Assembly (NCBI GenBank): GCA_023129655.1
Contig: JAGMBN010000060.1
Span: 1 to 7,430, forward strand
DNA: 7,430 nucleotides
Origin: a bacterium
GTDB lineage: Bacteria > JAHJDO01
Direction of reading: 5' to 3'
In this document: in pieces, positions 1 through 5,553 of the stretch
How the letters are laid out: every line of letters starts with the position of its first letter
Position numbering within the stretch: position 1 is the stretch's first letter
Position numbers and translations under genes: made by a program
Notes under the pieces: generated by a model
Told to the model about the DNA's origin: nothing
Seen by the model: only the letters and a program-made list of their open reading frames with translations
Databases searched by the model: none

Positions 1-297
1 GAGTTACTTAAGAATAATGAGAATGTTATGATTTGCTGTGGGAGAATGGGTCCGATGTGTATCCCTGTTTATGATATTATGGAAAAGTTGGAACCGAAAT
101 ATCTGCAAATTCGGATGATGGATATGGATTTTGATAGCCATGGTGCTTCGTTTGTCAGGAATTTGCCTGAATGCTCTTCCTTTATGGGACTGCCTTTCAC
201 TGTTTATTTTAAGAACGGCAAGGTTGTTAAAGCCACAACCAGTATCCAGAATGAAGAAGGAATAACGGATATATTGGACGAAGTGTTTAAGGATTAG
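1..297 (+). CDS. Atypical thioredoxin-like protein (5' partial)
   Basis: The start lies before the window; 98 residues are visible, ending at TAG 295-297. The C-terminal part has thioredoxin-fold features: MGLPFTVYFKNGKVV (about residues 63-77) matches the cis-proline loop and following beta strand of thioredoxins (compare SIPTLAIF in the trxA product of this window). The usual WCGPC is missing. Instead there is ICCGRMGPMC, with cysteines at visible residues 12, 13 and 20, so the redox pair would be C-x6-C or C-x7-C; a further cysteine lies just before the cis-proline loop (PECSSF). From memory, thioredoxins of this kind occur in anaerobes such as sulfate reducers, often next to a thioredoxin reductase gene, so such a gene may lie just upstream; that is inference. 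A cytoplasmic thiol-disulfide role is likely, but its partner is unknown. It shares strand and close spacing with the downstream ferredoxin and RACo-like genes. Confidence 0.72.
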   Translation, partial: ELLKNNENVMICCGRMGPMCIPVYDIMEKLEPKYLQIRMMDMDFDSHGASFVRNLPECSSFMGLPFTVYFKNGKVVKATTSIQNEEGITDILDEVFKD

Positions 298-300
298 GAA

Positions 301-369
301 GTGATCATTGAAAAGTTAGATTATGGAAAGGACTTGATTTTAGAGAAATTGAGAAAACATGAGAGGTAA
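301..369 (+). CDS. Possible 22-codon small ORF filling the gap before the ferredoxin
   Basis: A GTG-started frame fills the gap between the thioredoxin-like gene and the ferredoxin. AAGGA at 289-293 stands 7 bases before the GTG, and the TAA at 367-369 lies 5 bases before the ferredoxin ATG, directly after that gene's GAGAGG ribosome site. The peptide would begin VIIEKLDYGK and is highly charged, with no cysteines or membrane segment. I recognise no family. It could be a real small protein, a leader whose translation couples the two neighbours, the remnant of a decayed gene, or chance. An open frame of 22 codons is not significant by itself; the good ribosome site and exact fit are the only support. 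Confidence 0.2.
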   Translation: MIIEKLDYGKDLILEKLRKHER

Positions 370-374
370 TTAAA

Positions 375-740
375 ATGCCATGGATTGACAAAGATGGATG
401 TGTTGGCTGCGGAATATGCGTAGAAGAGTGTCCGGTAGACGCAATATCAATGGAGAACGGGAAAGCGGAAATGGAAATGGGTAAATGTATTCATTGTGGA
501 ACATGTCATGAAGTATGCCCACAGGAAGCGGTAAGACACGATGGTGAGAAAATACCTGATGAAGTAAAGGTAAATGTAAAAAGAACAAAGGAATTTATGA
601 GCGCTTGCGTGAAGTATCTTGGTGATAGTAAAGAAGGATTGAAATGTTTAAATAGAATGACAAAATACTTCAATAAGCAAAAGACTGTTGCGGAAAAGAC
701 ACTGGAAGAGCTTGAAAAACTAAAAAGTGATTCAAAATAG
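375..740 (+). CDS. 2[4Fe-4S] ferredoxin with C-terminal helical extension
   Basis: This 121-residue protein is a cytoplasmic low-potential electron carrier. Two complete cluster motifs are visible: CVGCGICVEECP (cysteines 9, 12, 15, 19) and CIHCGTCHEVCP (cysteines 38, 41, 44, 48), the pattern of bacterial dicluster ferredoxins. About 65 further residues, rich in Lys and Glu and probably alpha-helical, follow the cluster domain and include two more cysteines (in MSACVKYL and LKCLN). Classic clostridial ferredoxins end near residue 55-60, so this tail is an addition, perhaps a docking surface. GAGAGG at 361-366, 8 bases before ATG 375, supports the start. The next gene, a RACo-type activator whose [2Fe-2S] cluster must be reduced at low potential, begins 13 bases after the stop; electron donation to it is plausible but inferred. 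Confidence 0.9.
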   Translation: MPWIDKDGCVGCGICVEECPVDAISMENGKAEMEMGKCIHCGTCHEVCPQEAVRHDGEKIPDEVKVNVKRTKEFMSACVKYLGDSKEGLKCLNRMTKYFNKQKTVAEKTLEELEKLKSDSK

Positions 741-743
741 GAG
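739..743 (+). promoter_or_regulatory. Ribosome binding site that sets the RACo-like start
   Basis: AGGAG lies 10 bases before ATG 754 and overlaps the last bases of the ferredoxin stop codon. It favours ATG 754 over the in-frame GTG at 727, which lies inside the ferredoxin gene and would add nine residues before the first conserved position. Confidence 0.7.
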
Positions 744-753
744 ATTTGTTCAA

Positions 754-2586
754 ATGAGTTCAATAAAAGCTACTTTTAAGCCGGGAAATTGCTCGGTTTA
801 TGTGCTATCAGGCACTTCAATACTGGAAGCGGCAGGCAGGGCAGGCATTGTTATTACCTCTCCGTGCGGAGGCGGTGGGACATGCGGAAAATGCAGAGTT
901 AAGATTCTTGAAGGCAATATTCTCGCAACATCTATAGAAGAAAAAATATTATCCAAAGAAGATATATCCAGCGGGGTAAGACTTGCATGTCAGAGTAAAA
1001 TAACATCAGCCTGTATTATTGATATCCCTCCAACTTCCAGAGAATCCGCCCAGCAGATCCTTACAAAAGGCATACAGAACAAAAAGGAAATCAAGCCAAG
1101 CGTGTGGAAAAAATACATAGAACTGGAGAAGCCAACGCTTGCCAGTCCGCAAGCAAATCTCAATTTAATAAGAGAAGCTGTAAAAACAAGTTTCCACGCA
1201 GACATATATGTTATTCGCAGCCTTTCGGCAATCTTAGATGAAGCGGATTATAAGGTTACCTGTGTCTTTTCTGATGGAGAATTAATAAGCGTTGAAAAAG
1301 GAGATACAACAGGAACGGATTATGGAGTGGCGTTTGATATCGGCACAACGACACTTGTAGGCACACTTCTTGACCTCAATACAGGAGAGGAACTTGCGCT
1401 TGTCTCAAGAACGAATCCGCAGATAATTTATGGAGATGATGTTATCTCCCGAATAAATTTCACAATAACGGATAAGGACGGTTTGGACAAACTTTTTTAC
1501 AAAATAAGCAGAGAAATGAATGATATGATCTCTCAATTATCAAAAGAGGCAGGCATAAATATTCACAATATATATAAAGTTGCAATTGCAGGCAATTCTA
1601 CAATGCAGCACGTCTGCCTGAGAATTACGCCGAAAAGCCTTGCCAAAATTCCGTTTAATCTGGTGATCAGAGAACCTGTGGAAATTAAAGCGAAAAAACT
1701 AGGCATTGATATAAATTCGGACGCTTTTGTGTATGTTTTACCAAGCATCGCAGGTTTTGTCGGAGGAGATACGGTTGCTTGTATACTGGCAACACAACTG
1801 CATAAGAAAAACGATATTAAACTAATTATAGATATAGGAACGAACGGTGAAATAGTACTTGGTAATAATAAGAGAATAATCGCTGCTTCTACGGCTGCAG
1901 GACCGTCATTTGAAGGAGCGCGCATATCTCAGGGAATGAGAGCAACTATAGGCGCAATTGAAAAAGTAATTATCAATGAGGACGTTGAATATAATGTTAT
2001 TGGCAATACAGCGCCTTTTGGAATATGCGGTACCGGACTAATTGACGGAGTGGCAGAATTGCTAAAGACAGGAGTAATTGATGAGACAGGCAGGATAGTT
2101 TCCCAATCTGAATACAAGGGTAATGAAAATATCCGAAGGCGGATCATAGAAACCGAAAAAGGAAACGACTTTCTGCTTGTTGACGGACATGCTGCCAGAA
2201 GCAAGCGGCCGATTTTTATCTCGCAAAAGGATGTGCGTGAACTTCAACTCGCAAAAGCGGCTATTGCAGCAGGGATAAAAATACTGCAAAAGGAATTGAA
2301 TGTTACGGATAAAGATATCTCTGAAGTATATCTTGCCGGAGCATTTGGCAATTTCATTCGCCGTACAAATGCAAAAAGAATAGGACTAATTCCAAACATT
2401 TCATCAGAAAAAATCGCCTTTGTAGGAAATGCGTCATCCTCCGGAGCAAAACTTGTTTTGCTATCCTGTGATATGGAAAAGGAAACAGAGGATATTTCCA
2501 ATCAGACTCATTATATAGAACTATCTGCCAGAAGCGATTTTAACGAAAATTTTATGAACGAGATGATGTTTTCTGAGAAAAAATAG
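754..2586 (+). CDS. RACo-like ATP-dependent reductive activator of corrinoid proteins (2Fe-2S/ASKHA)
   Basis: This 610-residue protein belongs to the RACo/RamA-type family, which couples ATP hydrolysis to reduction of inactive Co(II) corrinoid proteins to Co(I). The N-terminal domain (about residues 3-95) is a plant-type [2Fe-2S] ferredoxin with ligands C38, C44, C47 (in SPCGGGGTCGKC) and C79 (in RLACQS). A linker of roughly 90 residues leads to an ASKHA ATPase core (about 189-600) with DIGTTT at 195-200, AGNSTM at 279-284, IDIGTNGE at 359-366, AAGPSFEG at 381-388, GICGTG at 423-428 and LAGAFG at 527-532. Length and domain order fit bacterial RACo (about 630 residues); methanogen RamA instead carries C-terminal [4Fe-4S] motifs, absent here. 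The preceding ferredoxin may supply electrons. No corrinoid protein or methyltransferase is in the window, so the client could be a CoFeSP of the Wood-Ljungdahl pathway or an O-, N- or S-demethylase corrinoid protein. The family is sure; the client is not. Confidence 0.9.
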   Translation: MSSIKATFKPGNCSVYVLSGTSILEAAGRAGIVITSPCGGGGTCGKCRVKILEGNILATSIEEKILSKEDISSGVRLACQSKITSACIIDIPPTSRESAQQILTKGIQNKKEIKPSVWKKYIELEKPTLASPQANLNLIREAVKTSFHADIYVIRSLSAILDEADYKVTCVFSDGELISVEKGDTTGTDYGVAFDIGTTTLVGTLLDLNTGEELALVSRTNPQIIYGDDVISRINFTITDKDGLDKLFYKISREMNDMISQLSKEAGINIHNIYKVAIAGNSTMQHVCLRITPKSLAKIPFNLVIREPVEIKAKKLGIDINSDAFVYVLPSIAGFVGGDTVACILATQLHKKNDIKLIIDIGTNGEIVLGNNKRIIAASTAAGPSFEGARISQGMRATIGAIEKVIINEDVEYNVIGNTAPFGICGTGLIDGVAELLKTGVIDETGRIVSQSEYKGNENIRRRIIETEKGNDFLLVDGHAARSKRPIFISQKDVRELQLAKAAIAAGIKILQKELNVTDKDISEVYLAGAFGNFIRRTNAKRIGLIPNISSEKIAFVGNASSSGAKLVLLSCDMEKETEDISNQTHYIELSARSDFNENFMNEMMFSEKK

Positions 2587-2590
2587 AACA

Positions 2591-2640
2591 AACTCACCCT
2601 GACCCTCTCTTGAGAAGAGAGGGAAAAAAGGGAATGAGTT
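2591..2640 (+). repeat. Two-tier 50-base palindromic element
   Basis: Starting 4 bases after the RACo-like stop codon, this palindrome has an inner perfect 9-bp stem (CCCTCTCTT 2603-2611 with AAGAGAGGG 2615-2623, loop GAG) and an outer stem (AACTCA 2591-2596 with TGAGTT 2635-2640, and CCCT 2597-2600 with AGGG 2629-2632). GA (2601-2602) faces A5 (2624-2628) as an internal loop, and AA (2633-2634) bulges on the right arm. The inner stem is followed by A residues, not T, so it is not a typical Rho-independent terminator on this strand. It resembles, from memory, the CCCTCTC/GAGAGGG palindromes dispersed in many bacterial genomes. AACAA flanks it at 2587-2591 and 2641-2645, a possible but weak target duplication in A-rich DNA. 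In RNA it could protect the 3' end of the upstream message. Confidence 0.75.
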
Positions 2641-2654
2641 AACAACAATAACAA

Positions 2655-2660
2655 AAGGAG
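2655..2660 (+). promoter_or_regulatory. Ribosome binding site for the GTG-started trxA
   Basis: AAGGAG lies 6 bases before GTG 2667. It supports the GTG start, since the next in-frame ATG codons fall within conserved thioredoxin sequence (residue 35 and beyond) and would remove the WCGPC motif. Confidence 0.75.
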
Positions 2661-2666
2661 AGTAAA

Positions 2667-2984
2667 GTGGAAATCAAAGTAAATGATACAAATTTTAAGC
2701 AAGAGGTATTAGAATCGGACATTCCCGTACTTGTGGATTTTTGGGCAGAGTGGTGCGGTCCATGCCGTATGATTGCTCCAGCAGTTGAGGAGATAGCTAA
2801 AGAGTATGATGGCAAGCTAAAAGTCTGTAAAGTAAATGTTGATGAGGCTCCAAGTACATCTTCAGAATACGGAATTATGAGCATACCTACTTTAGCTATT
2901 TTTAAAGATGGTGCTGTGGCGGACAAGGTTATAGGAGTAGTTCCCAAGACGGAACTTGTTTCTAAAATTACGCCTTATGTTTAA
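2667..2984 (+). CDS. trxA: Thioredoxin
   Basis: This is a 105-residue canonical cytoplasmic thioredoxin, the usual family length. VDFWAEWCGPCRMIAP carries the redox pair C30 and C33, D24 matches the buried acid that tunes the active site, and P74 in MSIPTLAIF is the cis-proline. An extra cysteine is at 54. It reduces disulfides in cytoplasmic proteins and, given the CcdA and TlpA/ResA-like genes that follow, is the likely electron source for CcdA. It uses a GTG start with a strong ribosome site. The 80-base gap before it contains the palindrome, so it may head a separate transcript or be read through from the RACo-like gene. No thioredoxin reductase is in the window. Confidence 0.96.
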   Translation: MEIKVNDTNFKQEVLESDIPVLVDFWAEWCGPCRMIAPAVEEIAKEYDGKLKVCKVNVDEAPSTSSEYGIMSIPTLAIFKDGAVADKVIGVVPKTELVSKITPYV

Positions 2985-3005
2985 TTAAAAAAGGAGATTG
3001 AGATT

Positions 3006-3218
3006 ATGCCTATTTATACTTATGTTTGCAAAGATTGTAACGAGAAATTTGATTTGTTAGTAGGAGTAACTTCTAAAAAAACAGAACTTAAATGCAAAAA
3101 GTGCAGTAGTAAAAATATTGAGAAGACATTGGGGTCATTTAGTGTGGGAAATTCCGGCGGCAGATCAAATTCCTCCGGATCAAGTTGTTCAACCGGCACT
3201 TGCCCAACTTGTTTTTAG
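3006..3218 (+). CDS. FmdB-type zinc ribbon protein
   Basis: This 70-residue protein begins MPIYTYVCKDC, the signature start of the FmdB/CxxC regulatory family. Two CxxC knuckles (C8/C11 and C30/C33) would bind one zinc ion. The Ser/Gly-rich tail (about 46-65) ends in CSTGTCPTCF, adding C61, C66 and C69; many FmdB proteins have such Cys-containing Gly/Ser tails. FmdB was named as a proposed regulator of formamidase/amidase genes, but the function of most members is unknown and I do not infer DNA binding here. AAGGAG at 2991-2996 lies 9 bases before the ATG. It sits between trxA and ccdA, 21 bases after the first and 9 before the second, suggesting cotranscription. A thiol-sensing or metal-handling role is possible but unproven. 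Confidence 0.88.
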   Translation: MPIYTYVCKDCNEKFDLLVGVTSKKTELKCKKCSSKNIEKTLGSFSVGNSGGRSNSSGSSCSTGTCPTCF

Positions 3219-3227
3219 GAAGAAGAC

Positions 3228-3911
3228 ATGAGTGATATTCTTCAAATTCTGACTGCTTTTAGCGCAGGGCTTTTATCGTTTTTTTCGCCATGCGTGCTTC
3301 CTCTTATTCCTGCGTATCTGTGTTTTATTACGGGACTTTCTCTGGATGAATTGCGCGCTGGGAACAGAGCCGTAGATAACTTAAATAAAATAGTCGGTCA
3401 GACACTTCTCTTTGTTTTAGGGTTTTCCTTTATCTTTGTCACTTTAGGGGCAACAGCGAGTTGTTTGGGCAGTCTTATTTCTGCCTACAAGAGAATAATC
3501 ATGATAGTCGGCGGCAGTATAATAATCCTCTTGGGATTGCATGTCTCGGGACTTTTTCGGATTAAAGGACTTGAGTATGAGAAAAAACTATATCTAAAGA
3601 GTAAACCTGCTAATCTGTTGGGTTCGTTTGTTGTGGGAATAGTTTTTGCTTTTGGCTGGGCACCATGCGTTGGTCCCGCTTTAGCCGCAATTCTTGGTCT
3701 GGCAGGGACAGAGAAAACCATTATTCGTGGGGTAATTCTCTTGAGTGCCTATTCTTTAGGATTGGGAATTCCTTTTATTCTTACTGCTCTGGCAGCAAAC
3801 AGATTTCTCAATCTATTCAATAAGGCAAAAAGGTATCTTAAGTTAATTTCAATTGTAAGCGGAATATTACTTGCCGCTATCGGAATATGGATTATAATAG
3901 GGGCGTTGTAA
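3228..3911 (+). CDS. ccdA: CcdA-type transmembrane thiol-disulfide reductant transporter
   Basis: This 227-residue membrane protein matches the short CcdA form (the core of DsbD), about 230 residues and six helices. Hydrophobic segments lie near residues 4-37, 55-83, 89-110, 130-157, 163-190 and 203-226. The two redox cysteines are in SFFSPCVLPLIPAY (C22) and FGWAPCVGPA (C147), both in the proline-flanked context of the family. CcdA accepts electrons from cytoplasmic thioredoxin and delivers them across the membrane to extracytoplasmic thioredoxin-like proteins, classically for apocytochrome c maturation or correction of wrong disulfides. Upstream trxA and downstream TlpA/ResA-like genes are the expected donor and acceptor. 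An AGGA-type ribosome site overlaps the fmdB stop codon. No cytochrome c biogenesis gene (ResB, CcsA) is in the window, so the final substrate is open. Confidence 0.93.
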   Translation: MSDILQILTAFSAGLLSFFSPCVLPLIPAYLCFITGLSLDELRAGNRAVDNLNKIVGQTLLFVLGFSFIFVTLGATASCLGSLISAYKRIIMIVGGSIIILLGLHVSGLFRIKGLEYEKKLYLKSKPANLLGSFVVGIVFAFGWAPCVGPALAAILGLAGTEKTIIRGVILLSAYSLGLGIPFILTALAANRFLNLFNKAKRYLKLISIVSGILLAAIGIWIIIGAL

Positions 3912-3942
3912 AAGAACTTTAAATAAAACAGGAGGAATAACG

Positions 3943-4443
3943 ATGCAAAAAAAGACAGTTGGTATTTTGGTTGCTGTAACAGTTTTTTCGTTTCTAATGA
4001 TAAGTCATGCAAAACAAGGTGTTTCAGCTGAAAATAAAAAAGCTGCTGATTTTGCTTTAACAAATCTGAATGGAAAAACCATAAAACTTTCGGATTTTAA
4101 GGACAAGGTAATTATTCTTAATTTCTGGGCTACGCGTTGTCCGCCCTGCGTACAGGAAATCCCTGACTTCATTAAACTATATAACAAATACAAAGATAAA
4201 GGATTAGTAATAATTGGAATAAGCTTGGATAGAGGCGCAAAAGGAGTAAAAAGATTTTGTCAGAGCAAGGGGGTAAATTATCCCATCGTAATGGGTAATT
4301 ATGAAGTAACTAAAAATTACGGCGGCATTATGGGCATTCCTACAACTTTTATTATTGATAAAAACAGGAATATAGTTAAAAAATTCATAGGTTATGCCTC
4401 TATTGATGTTTTTGAAAGCAAGATTAAGAGACTTTTAGAATAG
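3943..4443 (+). CDS. TlpA/ResA-like exported thiol-disulfide oxidoreductase
   Basis: This 166-residue protein has an N-terminal signal (K3-K4, hydrophobic 6-20) with possible signal peptidase cuts after SHA (23) or VSA (29); there is no lipobox cysteine, so it should be soluble and periplasmic/extracellular, or tethered by an uncleaved helix. The thioredoxin domain (about 34-166) has CPPC at 66-69, followed by EIPDF, and the cis-proline P133 in GIPTTFIID, typical of the TlpA/ResA/AhpC-TSA-like group. The residue before CPPC is Arg65 where the family normally has Trp (WATWCPPC), a notable change at the active site. An extra Cys106 is present. AGGAGG at 3930-3935 lies 7 bases before the ATG. 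It is the probable acceptor of electrons from the adjacent CcdA and would reduce apocytochrome c or other exported thiol proteins. Confidence 0.9.
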   Translation: MQKKTVGILVAVTVFSFLMISHAKQGVSAENKKAADFALTNLNGKTIKLSDFKDKVIILNFWATRCPPCVQEIPDFIKLYNKYKDKGLVIIGISLDRGAKGVKRFCQSKGVNYPIVMGNYEVTKNYGGIMGIPTTFIIDKNRNIVKKFIGYASIDVFESKIKRLLE

Positions 4444-4449
4444 GGTAAT

Positions 4450-5553
4450 ATGAATGAGATAAAATACAAGCCAATTGGTGTTATTCACTCTGCGTTCAAA
4501 GAACCCAAAGGAACACCTATACAACCTCGAGCTGCTGAGGGTATCAATGGAACAGTAGAGGTGTTTCCTGATTATGCTGAAGGATTAAAAGATGTTGAAG
4601 GATTTTCTCATATTATTTTGATATACCACTTTCATCTATCTAAGAAGGGGTGTTTAAAGGTAAAACCATATATGGATAACGAACCACACGGAGTCTTCGC
4701 AATGCGAGGTCCAAGTAGACCAAACCCAATTGGCATTTCAACGGTGCGTCTTGTCAGGATTAATGAGAATATAGTTCACATCCGAGATGTAGACATTGTA
4801 GATGGGACTCCTCTTTTGGATATAAAACCCTATGTGCCTGAATTTGACATAAGAAAAGTGGATAAAACAGGATGGCTGGAGAAGAATGTACATAAACTTT
4901 CAACATCAAAAGATGATGGGAGATTTGTCTCTATGAATAGTATTTTTGACCGTTATTATAAGAAATACGATGCGTGGTATGATAAGAATAAATTTGCCTA
5001 CTTATCAGAACTTGAAGCGATTAAGAAGGTTTTACCCAATAAAAGTAAGGGGTTAGAAATCGGAGTAGGGACAGGAAGATTCGCCCATGCATTAGGTATC
5101 AAATTTGGTATTGATACATCTATTGAAATGCTTAAAATCGCCAAAAAAAGAGACATAAATGTAAGATTAGGCGACGGTGGGCATCTTCCATTTAAAAATG
5201 ATACTTTTGACTATGTAGCAATTATTATTACTATATGCTTTGTTAAAAATCCTCAAAAGGTTATAGAAGAGTCCAACAGGGTTCTAAAAAATAGCGGAAA
5301 GATTATAGTTGGCATAGTTGATAAGGATAGCTTTCTTGGTAAATTTTATCAGGAAAAGAAAAGCGTATTTTATGAACAGGCGAACTTTTTCAGTGTCGAG
5401 GAAGTAACAGATTTACTTAAAAAGGAAGGATTCAAAAGATTCTCTTATTATCAAACAATATTTAAACTTCCAGATGAAATGAATTCAATTAAAAATCCAC
5501 AAGATGGATTTGGCGATGGCGGTTTTGTGGTAATATTGGGTGGAAAGGAATAA
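4450..5553 (+). CDS. TsaA/TrmO-like domain fused to a class I SAM methyltransferase
   Basis: This 367-residue protein is a two-domain fusion. Residues about 5-140 form a TsaA/TrmO domain: YKPIGVIHSAF at the start, RGPSRPNPIGIS at 86-97 and DGTPLLDIKPYVP at 118-130 are its signature blocks. TrmO methylates N6 of t6A37 in some tRNAs with SAM, using this beta-barrel fold, unrelated to Rossmann methyltransferases. Residues about 160-367 are a separate class I methyltransferase: motif I LEIGVGTGRF (202-211), D222 ending the next strand, GDGGHLPFKNDTFDYV (241-256), and a late strand at KIIVGIVD. The frame is continuous across the join, so a sequencing frameshift is not needed to explain it. SAM could bind at both domains. 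The substrate may be tRNA, a small thiol/metal compound or a cofactor; only the domain assignments are firm. It starts 6 bases after the TlpA/ResA-like gene with a weak AGGGT site, and its stop overlaps the next start (TAATG). Confidence 0.88.
   Translation: MNEIKYKPIGVIHSAFKEPKGTPIQPRAAEGINGTVEVFPDYAEGLKDVEGFSHIILIYHFHLSKKGCLKVKPYMDNEPHGVFAMRGPSRPNPIGISTVRLVRINENIVHIRDVDIVDGTPLLDIKPYVPEFDIRKVDKTGWLEKNVHKLSTSKDDGRFVSMNSIFDRYYKKYDAWYDKNKFAYLSELEAIKKVLPNKSKGLEIGVGTGRFAHALGIKFGIDTSIEMLKIAKKRDINVRLGDGGHLPFKNDTFDYVAIIITICFVKNPQKVIEESNRVLKNSGKIIVGIVDKDSFLGKFYQEKKSVFYEQANFFSVEEVTDLLKKEGFKRFSYYQTIFKLPDEMNSIKNPQDGFGDGGFVVILGGKE

Noticed and set aside
298..374. Cobalamin riboswitch or other structured leader before the ferredoxin/RACo-like pair
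   Set aside because: The gap is only 77 bases, far too short for a cobalamin riboswitch, and I see no B12-box-like sequence or stable hairpin.
727..753. GTG at 727 as the start of the RACo-like gene
   Set aside because: It lies inside the ferredoxin gene and has no suitable ribosome site, while ATG 754 has AGGAG 10 bases upstream and gives a normal ferredoxin-domain N-terminus.
1563..1925. Minus-strand open frame of 120 codons inside the RACo-like gene
   Set aside because: It is fully antisense to a clearly conserved protein, shows low-complexity Ser/Ile-rich translation and no recognisable family; it is a shadow of the coding frame. The same applies to the other minus-strand frames across the window.
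2597..2632. Rho-independent terminator after the RACo-like gene
   Set aside because: The stem is strong but is followed by A6 and then AGGG, with no T-tract on the + strand. On the - strand the T-tract would precede the inner stem, and no minus-strand gene ends there.
2610..2638. TTGAGA as a -35 box for a trxA promoter
   Set aside because: It lies within the palindrome and the sequence 17 bases downstream (AATGAG) is a poor -10 match.
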